Positions 13,201-24,407 are shown, counted from the stretch's first letter. The stretch: 64,000 nt of DNA from Anseranas semipalmata (GCA_013399115.1 VXAA01001497.1:726772-790771), one strand, 5' to 3'. Notes: generated by a model from the sequence alone, not told the origin. Translations and numbers: made by a program.

Positions 13201-14347
13201 CAGAATGCCAGAAAGCAATTGGTGTCAGTAGCCTCTGTCCTGGACACTTAGTACTTTCATCCATAAAGCACTTCACAAACATCAGCTAATCCTCGTAATG
13301 TTCTTATAAAGTCCTGTAGGTAAAACATTAGATAGATCTAGGTAAATAACTCGCTACCAATAGTTTCAAGAATTAAACCTCTTTTTGCATGTAAACTATT
13401 GCCAACCCACTGTGATGTTTTTCCCTCCAGATCTGCTGGTCTGCTGTGTTGTTTGCAGAACACATGGAAGTAGGGGCTCTGGTGCTCTTCCCTGGGAGAC
13501 GTGGCACTGCTTGATCCCTTGACCACATATGGAAATTTTCTCCAGCAGAAGAGGATACTGCCAGTGGTGCTCGTTCCAATCGTTTGGCAAAACTTCTGCG
13601 TCATCCTAATTGTACAGTTTTGTGGATCAGTTGAACAGCTGCATGCTGTCCAGAGAGGGATTTCCCACTTCCCCTCCCATCAACCACCCTGTTCATGGCC
13701 ATACGCTCCCATTGCTCATCTTGGGCTGGCTCTGGTGATAGCCAGACCTGTCTGTGGACGTTCTCTCTGCTGTGTTAGCATGTCAAATCGGCTGGTGGAA
13801 AAGAGAGAGGAGTGCCAGAGCTGCCACAGGGGAGACCTGGGAAGTCAGGAGAGAGGCCAGAGGAGTGAAGAAGCAGGACCAGCAGCAGGGTTGGAAGGCA
13901 GTGGCTTTTCTGAATGTGTCTCCCAGTCAGTTCTCCTCCGTAGCAATAGGAACAAATAACAATTATCTATTGCTCTCTTTAGGTTTTTGCATGAAATTTT
14001 ATTTACTTTTTCTAGCTTATCAGCATAAATGCATGCAGAAAATAAGTTTGTAAATCCCATCACCATTGCATGACAGAAAAATACTCCGTTAATTATAAAT
14101 CACTGCAAATGTGTTGCTTGGGATTGATTGTCTTGTTTTGGAAAGCACTTGTATATGAAATATTTGATGAACAATAACAATAGCAGTCAAACCAAAACCC
14201 AAGAGAAGAAATAAATCTGAAGGATATAGAGTGCAGCAAATAGAGTACAGAAAGATAAAAGAGGAGCTTGAGTCTCCAGGAAAAAAATTGAGAATCTTGT
14301 TAGCCAGTTGACTCATAGTCAGATCAGATTGTTAGGGGTTTTATGAC

Positions 14348-14459
14348 TTGATTCAGCAAGTTGCTTAAACATGTGCCTCTGCATATGAGTAATCCCACTG
14401 GGACTACTTACATATTTAAGTTAAGCATGAATTTAAATTGTTTGCTGAATCAGGGCCTT
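14348..14459. mobile_element. Palindromic MITE of sauropsid type
   Basis: The left arm begins 'GATTCAGCAAGTTGCTTAA' at 14350. The right arm ends 'TTTGCTGAATCAGGGCC' at 14457. The right arm, reversed and complemented, matches the left over most of about 50 bases with scattered mismatches, around a centre near 14400 ('TCCCACTGGGACTAC'). Palindromes of this type, with 'ttgctgaatcagggcc' ends, are familiar as old non-autonomous DNA transposons in bird, turtle and crocodile genomes. The family name is not assigned. There is no coding capacity. Confidence 0.7.
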
Positions 14460-14461
14460 CT

Positions 14462-16800
14462 GAAAGATATGGTACATAAGTACTTAGTATAATTTCTTGG
14501 TGTGATGGTAAAACAGCCACATGTTCTGTGCCAGATGCAACTCTTAGAATTGCCGCATCTGGCCACAAATATATATATGTGTTGTGGTTTTTTGTCTGCA
14601 TAAGCAACATCTGCAAGTTTTGCTCCTTTTAGCTGGGAGTGAATCCAGTACTCTATTTTGGGAATTACTTCGCTGCCAAAACACCCCTAGCAAACTACCT
14701 CCATTCATAACAGGAGAGTTCATATTCTGTTCTTCTAAACTTTTTCTTAATTATAAACAGCTTAAAACTCTTTGAATGGTACTATTAAGTCATTGAATCT
14801 CACTCTTTCTTAGCTAATTACTAACATTATTTCTATTTTGGGGGGGTATATTTTCATCTTTGGAATTCAATCAGATTTTCTCCTATAGAGCCAAGTTTCA
14901 TCATTATTCTATGCTAAATGCTGAATTTTCAAGCATGCCAATACAGCTGGCATGACATTGGCCTTCCTAATTCAAGGACACAAAGGATTACCCTAAACCA
15001 TAAGTGGAGAGGATCCACATTTGTTCTGTTAATCAAGGTTTTTCTTTTTTGTCAAACACAATTGGTATTTGCCTCACAGCTAGGTCTCTGAGCATCTCAG
15101 TGGTTCCTTGAAACCCTTTGGTCAGTACAAACTGAGCATCAAATCAAGCAGTTCATTGCCTGCCACATTATTTACCCAGACAATAAATAGGAACAGAATA
15201 ATGCAGAGCACTACCTGGCAATAATTCATCCAGTAGTGACCATTGAATTAAATGATATCACCAGGACAACTTCAGCAAAATCCCATCACTTCAGTTCATC
15301 AGGAGTAACAGGCTCTCCTTCTCTGAGGTCTTGATTTCTCCACAGATTTTTCTCCAATTATCCAAAAAATCCAAAAAATCAAAAAATCAAAGCATTGTTT
15401 TGGAAACCAGAACACACTGTGTTCCCTATAAAATGTTTAATGGCTGGTGTGGCAGGAATCATGTGGGTCCTGGTTTCAGGAACAGAGTGAAACAGCGGAA
15501 CAAGTAGTTCCTTGAGCAGAGGGAGCAAAAAGCCTTGTTTCCAGCATCTCTCTCTCACTCTCTTTTTCTCCCTCAACTGCTTCAGTCTCTGATTCTTAGA
15601 ACTGGTCATCCTATTAGTCTTTTTCTCGGGGGGAAGTAACAGCCCATTAGCTTGCTGCCTGTTTTCATGAAACTCATGGAATCCTTTTCAAATTTGATTG
15701 AAATTCAGCAATGGAATAGAAAGCAGGATACCAGCTTGTACCCACACATCCAGAATGAGTGATCAAATAAGGCTCATTTCAGTGGGAGATCAAACTAAAA
15801 TCCTCCCACTCAGTGAGATGTCTCTGAGATTTTACTCTAGGAATTGAGGTAGCGAGGACTGTAATAGAGCAAAATTCCAAATGCAAAAAATGAATGGAAA
15901 GTGTCAACTGAGGTCAAAATGCAGCCCCTTCGTTCGTAAACTGAATATTATGGGTATGAAAATCATGTGGTGAGAACAAACGTGATACCTCATAGTTTGT
16001 GCCATGCAGTGGGTGAACATGGCTGAACATGGCCAAGGGCGGCAGGTCCTCCAGGGTTGTCCATGGGGGACATCAGGGTGGAATATGGGTGCTGGAATTG
16101 TTTGTGCCAGACCACAGTCCCTTACATTCACACAAGCCTTAAGCCCAGTCTCATACTCATTTGCTGACAGTCTTACTTAGTTTAATAATGAATTTTGGAC
16201 AGGACTTGAATGAAGGATGCTTTATAATATCCTGCAAAGTCCTGAGTGACTCCACTGATGGTTTGATGATGTCTTTGATGAAAGATCCCTGGCTATGTAA
16301 AAATCTTTCTTGATTAGTGAAGTCAGCTGCTGTTGGGATATTTGGGTGGATATATTTCCCCTTTCAAATTCAAATTACCTCTAAATAAGTTTTCAAGACA
16401 CTTCCTATAGATTAAAGGATAGGAAGAATGTGACACAGAATATTTCAGTAGATTTTCCTCAGAAAACTAATCACTTGGGATTCTAGTTGTTAAATGAGTT
16501 ATCTGAGCAGACCCAGAACTTTCAGCTGCAGTATGTATCTGACCCAAAAAGTTACTGAACATAGTCAACATCCCACAGAAGACAGCACTCAGCAAGGACA
16601 CCCTGTGCCTCACAAGGAGCACTTAGGATCTTGGAAATCAGATCTTTTGCTGCCTAGTCCCTCACCAACTGTCCAGTCTTCCTCCCGCCGCAGCTAGGAG
16701 GCATTTTTTCACTGACTTTCAGGGAGGGGGGGAGGCTGGGTAGGACTTGGGAAGTCTCATAGCTGTCCAGCAGCCCTCAGTCCCCAGTTCCCAGGCACTC
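14462..16800. other. Noncoding sequence, no gene recognised
   Basis: AT-rich unique sequence. A short run of 'CCAAAAAAT'-like units lies at about 15358-15388. Short frames on both strands have no recognisable product. GC content rises after 16600, towards the TATA-containing block that follows. Confidence 0.55.
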
Positions 16801-16825
16801 GCCAGGGCAGCCAGGCCATTGCAGA

Positions 16826-16832
16826 TATAAAA
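16826..16832 (+). promoter_or_regulatory. Candidate TATA box
   Basis: TATAAAA followed by GGGAGGGC is a close match to a vertebrate TATA box with its typical G-rich 3' flank. It sits in a locally GC-richer stretch (16670-17000), unlike the surrounding DNA. Initiation would be expected about 25-32 bases downstream, near 16855. No coding exon is seen downstream, so any transcript would be noncoding or would begin with an untranslated exon. A chance TATA box is the main alternative. Confidence 0.3.
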
Positions 16833-16854
16833 GGGAGGGCTCTGCTGCAGCTGA

Positions 16855-17060
16855 ATGGAAGCTTGGAAACCAGAAAGAGAAGTGTGGTGGCAGAGGAGAA
16901 GGGGAGATGCTCGTGTGCCAGAGAGATGCAAAGACAGGCAAGGAGGGAGACTGGCAGCTTGAGATTTGAGAGGGAGAAGATCAGGCAGAGGAATGGCAGA
17001 GGAGCTCTGCGAGCACCTGAAAATGAGAAAGAAGGTTTAAAGACTGTCTGACTTCTTCAG
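16855..17060 (+). other. GA-rich block downstream of the TATA box
   Basis: Strongly purine-rich on the plus strand, with many AGAG, GGAGA and GCAGAGGA words. It contains an open frame of 62 codons (16863-17051) that is lysine/arginine/glutamate-rich because of the base composition. It could be a 5' untranslated exon, a splicing-enhancer-rich exon or a simple GA-rich tract. No splice donor can be chosen with confidence. I assign no product. Confidence 0.3.
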
Positions 17061-17519
17061 GGACCTGCATATGCAAGTCTCAAAATCATTTTGATTTTAC
17101 ATCTTTTGGAAAGTCAGAGCTGCGAATAAATTGGTAGATGGTGCTCTTCTAGCCTCTTGATTTATTTTCTTTAAAGGAGAGGTTTAAAAAGAGGCATCTC
17201 TCTCATCACTTTGGTATGAAATTGAATAATTTGAGACTAAGGGAGGGCTGCATTAAAAAATACTTTTTAACAGAAAGGAGGCAGTAAGTAATAAACACAT
17301 CGATAGGTCTGGGCTCCCTTGCATAAGAGAAATATTGAGTACATTTTTGTATAGGTTCAAAATGTGAACTTTTTTTTCTATCATAAATTCTCTTCCATCA
17401 GTTTAAACACATTTTATGAACTGACTTTAGGGCTCTATGTAAATCTGCTTGGGATTCTGAGAAAGGAGATGGTTGTTAATCTGGAAAAAGTGTCTTTGCT
17501 TAGAGCCAACTGTAGAATC

Positions 17520-17903
17520 TGTTTAAAATAGGAATTTTTAACAAGTGAACAGTATTCCCTGTGTTGCCCTTAGATTAGCTTCTTTTCATGGGTACTGGGC
17601 AGAGTCAGTACAATTTCACTCCTGCTAAAAAGTTTTTACATCCCTGAACAGATATTAAACATGATCAGCATAACATTAGTGAATTTGATGAGATTCAGCC
17701 CACACAGTTTGTTCCTCCAGAGCTGACAGAGCTTTTGCTAGCCCTTATATCCCAAACTAATAAAAAAGAAAGACTGAATGAACTCCCACGACTGAAGCAA
17801 ATAAAGCCAAATACTAGACAATTTTAACAAAAATAATAAGGTTTCAGTCATTAGTGAACATTGCTATTCTGTTGAAATGAAATGTTCTCAGTGAGACAAG
17901 TGC
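17520..17903 (+). repeat. Unassigned repeat A, copy 1
   Basis: This segment is homologous to 24408-24845, in the same orientation. The best block (about 17640-17900) aligns at about three-quarters identity by eye. It includes a 36-base stretch at about 17687-17722 ('GATGAGATTCAGCCCACACA', then GTTTGTTCCTCCAGAG) that differs from copy 2 at one base only. Further shared words are 'GACTGAATGAACTC', 'CAAATAAAGCCAAAT' and 'TTTCAGTCATTA'. Upstream, 'TTTAAAATAGG' (17522) and 'TTTCACTCCTGCTAAAAA' (17615) also have partners in copy 2. I do not recognise the family. It has no open frame of note. Confidence 0.8.
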
Positions 17904-19365
17904 AAGGGATGTTTAATTCAGCATTATTGCCAAATTTTTACTGTCTATGGAGAACCCTGTCTTCAAATGTTTGCATCTTACTAGTCTACTCCAAACCTAT
18001 GTAGGGATACTACCATTTACATTATATAGCAAAAGTACCTATTTTTAGGGGATGCTGCCTGTGTCGGGTTAGTTTTCTTTTACAAAAATAAAATGGTTGC
18101 TGTGAATCTGAATACATGTTTTATGGATTCGGTGATTTTAAATTTCAGTGTACAGATCTACTGATTTCTTTTATATTGTGGTATTATGATCTTAAACATT
18201 TGATTGCTTAATTTATCTAGTGCAATTGGAATAAATTAGTTTGATATTATTTCAGTTGGAACATCTTTTTTGCAATATAATTCATATAAGGCAGGCAAAT
18301 AAATGGCCTTTAGCTGTTCCCTTGGATCTCTGCCATTTGAGCCCACTAGTTTCCCACTCCTGACAGTCATGCTGGTAGCTCATATAACGCTGGCTGTTGC
18401 ATAATGTTGCATTTCCTTTTAGTTTCCCCCAGACTGTAGAGAAGCTAAAGGGTATGCAAGAGGTAGGAGTGCACCAGCTCATAGCTCATCTCCCTGCTTT
18501 CTCCAGGCCAGGGCCACCCTGGAGCCATCACGGAACGGGAAGGCACCCAGGCTTCCTATAAACATCAGGGCTCTGAAATCCCCTGCAGAGTCCTACAGAC
18601 TGGTTGATGGTGTGTATTGTCAGCTCTGGCCTTCAGCTTAAGCCCAGTAACGCCTTCACATAAGACATGTGCAAGCCATTTGTGTCTGATTCCATATGCG
18701 ACCCAGGTCCTTTTCCCCTTCTTCTTTATCCCCCATGCCCATGTGTTTCCATGCCTCCTTTTTGTACAGCTCTCATCCTTCATACCTCGGGTATGAACCA
18801 GAGGGACTGTCAGGTTGGTGTATGTTCAGCCATCAACCTCACTTTTCTGGCCCTTCCACATAGCCACCTGATGCACATAGGCAAACCTTTACACTGCTTT
18901 CTTTTCCCAGTTTATCATTGTTTTGCGCTGTTTCAAGGCATTTCATTTAGGTATCCCTTTCTGTTCCAATCCTGCAATGGTGGTGGTGAAGATATTTATG
19001 TGTTTACTGTGTTTTAACATTTAAAGAACATTTCTTACTTTGTGTTACATCAACTTCACAGGGAACTGTAAAGTCTAATTGCTGCTGCTCTACCAGATCT
19101 TACAAAGGCTATGGCTAACATATTATTCCTTACTGTCAAACGTACATGGAAAGTAACAGTGTGCTTTTATCTAAGTGTTGTATTGCAGAAGAACTCACTT
19201 TCGGGCAGCTCTGCATGTATCAGGGTTAGTGTTTTCCTCTATACTAAAATCCATAAAGAGTTTATTATTAAATTGTTCAAGATTTTCATAGTGGTTAGGA
19301 ATTCCTTTATTTTTATTTTGTAACTCCTTTGGTTACCATTGTAGGATGTCCCTTTATGAATGTTA
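17904..19365. other. Noncoding sequence, no gene recognised
   Basis: AT-rich to 18.4 kb, then somewhat GC-richer to 18.8 kb. A 116-codon plus-strand frame at 18667-19017 has no domain and overlaps a minus-strand frame. Nothing repetitive is recognised. Confidence 0.55.
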
Positions 19366-19369
19366 GGTC

Positions 19370-19800
19370 AGGTGCAGCCCCTTGGAGGGTAAAGCAGATG
19401 GTTCCTGTCTATCCAGCAGCTGGGCATAAGTGGGTGGAAAAACTTTGCAAGGCAGCTGAGACTGGCAAGTGGAAGAATTACAGCATGGAGCTTGGAGCCT
19501 GCTGCTCAGGCTGTGGTACTGGACAGGAGGAGCAGGCAGTCAGACTTCAGAGGCTGGCGGGAAGGGCTTGCTAGGGACCAGAGGGGATTTGTCAAGTTTG
19601 TGACAAATTAAGAAAGTCACTGATTTTACTGAAACCAAGCCTGTAACTGAGGAAGAAATGTTTAGGAACCCTTTTTATTTCTATTCTGCTTGAGTTGGTC
19701 ATTTTGAGCTTTTTCTATTCTTTTTTTTTTTTTTTTCCTGGTTCAAGCTCTAATAAAACATTGCTTTCTGAGTTTCAAAGTCTCTCGTCTTCTTTGGGGA
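19370..19800 (+). repeat. Unassigned repeat B, copy 1 (LTR-like)
   Basis: Homologous to 21675-22090 in the same orientation. Shared order of words: 'GCAAGGCAGCTGAGACTGGC', 'GCATGGAGCTTGGAG', 'AGTCACTGATTTTACTGAAA', 'GAGGAAGAAATGTTTAGGAA', then CCCTTTTTATTT and CATTTTGAGCTTTTTCTATTC. It ends with 'CTAATAAAACATTGCTTTCT'. Identity to copy 2 is roughly 60-65% by eye. A polyadenylation-type AATAAA followed by about 40 bases of pyrimidine-rich sequence before homology ends is how many LTRs finish, so an old solo LTR is one reading. I see no TG...CA ends, primer-binding site or pol gene to prove it. Confidence 0.6.
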
Positions 19801-21371
19801 TCTCATTATAAAGAAAAGGTCTAGTCAGTTCCACTGCAAAACTTTGGCTGACTTGGGCTTCTGTCACAGTTAGATAGTTAGGAGAAGCTAAATCTTTTCC
19901 TCTTTTATATACTTCATAATGAGTTACTTCAGTGCAACAAAAGACAGAATTTGGTAAAATTCAGTATTTGTAGCATTTGCAAAACTTCATTACACTACAT
20001 TACAAGGTGTACATGGTCTGAGTTCTATTCAAAAATCTGCAACAAGTAGTGATTATGGCAGTACTGCTTTTGGACTATCTGGTCTGTTTGGGATTGGGAG
20101 GTTTCTGCAGTTGGTACCTCAGGAGGAGTCTTAGATTAATACTTTATGTTCTTATCATTAGTTCTTTGGGGTTGGCAGTAGCAAGCCTTCGCTTGCTTCC
20201 TCCCTAATAACTAACTGTAGGTAAATCTGATCCAGCTAGGCATTGCTGGGTTGTTGCCCACTGCACCTTCAGGCTCCAATTTTGCCCCTGATTTGGTGTT
20301 TGCTCTTTTGATCCTGCAGTGTTGATATAATCTCCTAGTGTTGGAGTGCTGGCCACTCCTTTGGCTTGCTTTCTGGATCCATGCAGTTCCTGATACTGGT
20401 AGTTTGGCTGATGGTCCACCCACCACTGAATCCTTCTTCTTGTCATGCAGACTGGTGTTTCCTCAGGGGTGTGAGGATCTTGCAATTTACTCTGAGCTAT
20501 ACATTTCACAGGCTAGTAGGTGATAGCTAGACTAAAATACTTAACAATTAATAATAATAATAATAATAATAATGCATGGTAGAATTTTTATGTTTTGTTT
20601 TACATCACAGTGAAACCATCTGGTCCATCATTAGGATTTTATGAAACATAAAAAGTATTTTCAAAACAACAGACATTTCATCAGGCAGAAGATTTACTTC
20701 CCTCTTTGGGGCTTGACCCTAATGTGTAGTTGTTGATTCACTGAGAGAGAGATCAGTTTCTTAGACTGAGAAGCCATTCCTATGGGTTGACTGTCTTCCA
20801 ATGTGCTAGTGAAAAAAGAAGTGACCAGCACTGATATAATTAAACTGGAGTTAGGTGCTCAAGCTCTCAGCAAACCGTAAGAAATGTGATCCACAGAGAC
20901 TTTGTAAACATCTGGTAAAGAAAGAAATGCAGTGATACAGAAGTGGGAAAAGATAACAGCAATAATAATATCCAGGTGGCTCATCTAAAAATGATATGTT
21001 TGCAGTCTGCTTTTATGTGAAGCATCCCTTAACTGGAGGAAAAATAATCCAAGCTAGGGATTCTGAGGAATAAAAGCAGCAAATGTGCCATGACTGGAAA
21101 CAAAACAGTACTAAACAAGGAAGCTCACCTGCAGAATAAAAAGCTGTAATTGGTATTTAATGCATCCTGTACTCTGAGATTGATGCTGGTGATAAATGGA
21201 GGAAGAAATAGGTTTCTGGCTGAAAAATGTTCAGAACCCAAAGGGATAGGCTAAAAAATAATGGATACATACATACAGGCATACATGTTTTTTTCTCAGT
21301 TTGGAAGTGTCCATATCTTTGATTTGGAATATGAATACTTTGTGAATTTTTCTTAGTTATGCAAAAAACTA
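19801..21371. other. Interval between the two B copies; no gene recognised
   Basis: AT-rich with a GC-richer core at about 20170-20510. The core is open for 101 codons on the minus strand (20204-20509), with a polar, glutamine/threonine/proline-rich product that I do not recognise. A second minus-strand frame (20211-20426) overlaps it. If the B copies were LTRs this would be part of the internal region, but no gag-, protease- or polymerase-like motif is visible in either strand. Confidence 0.45.
20549..20573. repeat. (AAT)n microsatellite
   Basis: About eight AAT units in an AT-rich setting. Confidence 0.9.
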
Positions 21372-21590
21372 AGAAGAGCCATGCTGGTTCAGGCCAATGT
21401 GCTAGCCCAGTACTCTGTCCTAGCCTCCCCTTGTATCCATGTAAAATTTTAGAAATCCATAAAATCTTTTGGGAAAGAGCCTGAGGACTTTGATGCATTC
21501 TGCATGAAGAGCAACCTCCTCTTGTTTGTTTGCACCAAGCTCCTACCAGATTTGTTTCATGACCCCAGTTACATCTGTGATGCAGAATAC
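21372..21590 (-). mobile_element. Fossil sauropsid interspersed repeat (CR1/L3-like tail)
   Basis: The plus strand begins 'AAGAGCCATGCTGGTTCAGG', continues with CCAATGTGCTAGCCCAGTACTCTGTCC, and later has 'ATGAAGAGCAACCTCCTCTT', then GTTTGTTTG and CATGACCCCAGTT. This is the order found in a repeat abundant in turtles, crocodiles and squamates ('gccatactgggtcagacc...agcccagtatcctgtc ... tgaagaaatacttccttttgtttg ... gacccctagttc'). Its right half resembles the 3' part of CR1-type reverse transcriptase on the minus strand. The middle is partly deleted. I am confident of the resemblance, less so of the family name. Confidence 0.65.
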
Positions 21591-21674
21591 TGTTGTCAAT
21601 TTATATTTATATTTAGTTACGATAGTGTTGTATTTCTTTAAAAAGCCTGAATTGAGTGAAATTCCCATGAGGGA

Positions 21675-22090
21675 GGGGTGATTGTGCCTGTGTGGTGGGA
21701 AACTGAGCCTCTTTCTAGGGCCAAAATGCTTTGCTCAGCTGTGTGTGGCAAAAAGGAGAATCCAAGTATGGAGCTGGAAGGCTGTGGGTTGTTCAGACAG
21801 CAGACAGACAGGTCCTCCAGAAAAATTTCCTGGGGATCTGCTGGGCAGATTTTGCTGCAGTTTGGAGAGTCACTGAACACATTGAAAGTAGGTTTGGAAG
21901 AAATGACTGACCTGCAAGGACACAGTGGGAACGAGGAGTTATTTATGAACCTTTTTTATTTAGTTGTTGATATTTGTATTCCAGCTGGGATAATCACTTT
22001 GAATTTTCTCTCTTCAGAAGAGTTAAAGATCTTGGTTAATATTACAGTAAAACCTGGCTTCTCTGTCTTTAAAGCCTTTTGTCTCAGAGG
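21675..22090 (+). repeat. Unassigned repeat B, copy 2 (LTR-like)
   Basis: The partner of 19370-19800. Matching words are 'GCTTTGCTCAGCTGTGTGTG', 'GTATGGAGCTGGAAGGCTG', 'AGTCACTGAACACATTGAAA', 'GAGTTATTTATGAACCTTTT', 'ATCACTTTGAATTTTCTCTC' and 'ACAGTAAAACCTGGCTTCTC'. It contains about 30 bases more than copy 1 near 21890-21930. A 152-codon frame (21678-22136) spans the repeat, but copy 1 has no equivalent frame, so it is not a conserved protein. Homology fades after about 22090. Confidence 0.6.
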
Positions 22091-22750
22091 AAGGGAGAGT
22101 TCATTAGAGATGATGGCCTGGGCAGGTCCACCTTGAAGCTGTGGTCAATGTCTATTTCCTCAATAATGCCGAGCTGTTGTGTTGTATCCTGCTTTACTGA
22201 AAACTGCCCAGTGTTCCCTACAGGCAGATCCCTGATGTCTGTTGTTTATAGCTTCTTCTTATGCCATCTCTGTGAAAATTGGCTCATGTTAAGCAAGTTA
22301 TACACAGTTAAAAATGGCCAGCTTGCCTCCATGCAGTCCTCATACTTAATCTAAGGAAGGTGAAAGGCCATCCAAAAGATCTGAGAATATACAAGCAGAA
22401 ACTTAGTAAAAGATGTAGTGGTCAGAGTGTTCAATAAAAGGACCCTGAAAAATCCCATGACTAAAAAACCTGTGATCCTTGGTTGTATAGTCAGTGCTAT
22501 TTTTGTGTGATGGGAATAAGAATTGAGAAGCAGTACACAACTGTTCCAGCACTAACAGATCTAAACCAATCTGATACCAACTACTTTTTCTTTTTTTTTT
22601 ACTTTATTTAGATGAGTAGTATCAAAATGATACTTTTTACATCTTTTCTTTGTTATAAATTTCTATACACTTTTCATTGTTATCAAGCTTTCTGAAAGTT
22701 GAGAAGGCTTTCTTTCCTTGTTTGGCTACTTGCTGAGACCATGGACACTC
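22091..22750. other. Noncoding sequence, no gene recognised
   Basis: No named element and no convincing frame. A T run lies at about 22591-22600, within a pyrimidine-rich stretch that leads towards the CTTT array. Confidence 0.6.
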
Positions 22751-22754
22751 TTTC

Positions 22755-22821
<67 letters not shown>

Positions 22822-22823
22822 TC
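22751..22823. repeat. (CTTT)n microsatellite, about 18 units
   Basis: About 73 bases of nearly perfect TTTC repeats with one early interruption. The pyrimidine strand is the plus strand. Such mirror-symmetric purine/pyrimidine tracts can form triplex (H-) DNA and are usually length-polymorphic. Translations give the FLSFLS and KERKKERK runs of spurious frames on the two strands. Confidence 0.97.
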
Positions 22824-24407
22824 ATCTCCATGTCTGCCACATTCTTGGCTGCTTGTTCTTCTATAAAATAAACTTTAATAGTTATTCAGTATCTTACATG
22901 TATGTTTTTTGAAACAATTCCAAACTTTGTGATTTCAAGACTGTTTCTTACCTTTATATACCATTCACATCCACCCACTCTGAGAATAATTTCTGCAATG
23001 TATCATCATTGTATCTCTTTATGCCTACATTTTCTCTTCAAAACTTTTGCTCTAACTTTGGATATCACCCTCATTTGTGAGATCTTATGAGAGCCAAGGC
23101 ATCCAGGTAGCATCCCAGTCAGTGGATGTAGCTATGTTTTGAGCAATTCCTACAAATAACTAATCTATTTCCTAGCATATGTATATGTATACCGTTTTTC
23201 TCCTTAGGTACTGTCAGTGAGGCTGTGCTCTAATGGCTTTTTTTTTTTTTTTTTTTCTTTTCAGAGAGTGCAGCTCTGCCAAATGCAGGTTACTGCTCAG
23301 TTCTGTGCTTCTCTCTGTCCTGTTCACATTCTTTGTTCCCATCTGGGAAGCATTGTTGCCTCTTGCAGGTTCACTTTTATTTTGCTTCTGCATGTTCCTG
23401 GGTTCTGTTTTAATTTTGTTGTAAAGCCTAGTCCACTGTGGCACTGATGAGGAGAAAAAAGAGAAATCAAAACTTGTAATCTGATCTGAGCACATTCTGC
23501 AGTCTGAAAAATTTCAGTTGCTTATTCCGTTATCTTTAAGACTGTTTTTCAAAAATATTTGTTATGTCTGTTCCATGTCTCTGAGGACCATTACAATCTG
23601 ATTTTACATTAGAAAGTCTACAAACCCTCTGAACAGCATGTCAGAATTGCTGGACTGAAGTCTGCTATAAGCGTTTCAAAAATGTGTCCCTTTTTGATTT
23701 CACACATAAAACCAATTATTTTGCAAACGAGTCATTATTTGGGAAGTAGAATTTCTACATCTGCGTCATGGCTTGTTCTCTTTCCTTAAGTTATAAGCTG
23801 GTGAGTGAAATGTTGTGCCCTGGATCCTGCAAATGTGATTTGTTTGACCCCACTATATTAAGATAGATGTAGACCTTCATTTCATATGCCTTTCCATATC
23901 TTCACTTCCTTTAAGAAGAAAACACATTCTTGCCTGAATGTCTTCCAGTAGTCTGCTGTATCTGTAGCAAATTCTAGATGCATTAGTATGTTAATTTGCT
24001 GTTGCATTTTGTCATTTGACACCTTTTGTCTTGCTTCATGATGATTTTCTCACTCCATTGAGCATGCTAGCTAATAATTGTTGGTGGCAGTTTATGAACA
24101 GTCAATGTCAGGTCATGCAACTAATACTAGCTGAGGCTGCAGCCAGGGCTACATCTGCTTCATTTGTGGATTCACATGCAACCCACAAATTGGTTTCAGA
24201 GAGGATGGACCACTTTGTTGAAACTCACTGACATCCCAAACTGCACACCTCGGCAGACTCAATAGCACAGGCACTAGTGACTGCACTAGTCTACAGTCAA
24301 GCACTGCGTTAAGAACTGTCCAAGATTTGTAATTAGCTCAGTGTGAGGAGTGGACATCTAGAGTGTCATCTTGTCTGGTGAACCCTATTGTATCCCTCTT
24401 TCAGCCA
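22824..24407. other. Noncoding sequence, no gene recognised
   Basis: AT-rich, T-rich sequence including a T run at about 23239-23256. Short frames across the T run encode phenylalanine stretches and are artefacts of composition. Confidence 0.6.

Larger units (their letters stand above)
7008..14347. other. Noncoding sequence, no gene recognised
   Basis: Long AT-rich interval. The frames at 8232-8606 (minus, 124 codons), 11087-11473 (minus, 128 codons) and 13501-13959 (plus, 152 codons) carry no domain, no codon bias that I can see and no convincing splice sites, and overlap other open frames. A TATA-like octamer at 8199-8206 has no supporting context. Parts of 9.2-10.3 kb are dense in AT-rich homeobox-type motifs and look like conserved noncoding DNA, but this cannot be shown from one sequence. 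Confidence 0.55.

Noticed and set aside
13501..13959. 152-codon plus-strand frame
   Set aside because: No domain, several overlapping antisense frames over the same bases, and no clear splice or start context.
20180..20197. Hairpin AGCAAGC CTTC GCTTGCT
   Set aside because: Perfect 7-bp arms are expected many times in a window of this size.
21678..22136. 152-codon frame across repeat B copy 2
   Set aside because: The homologous copy 1 does not keep the frame, so it is not a conserved protein.
22637..22912. Frames encoding KERKKERK and FLSFFLS repeats
   Set aside because: They are translations of the CTTT array on the two strands, with no flanking coding signal.
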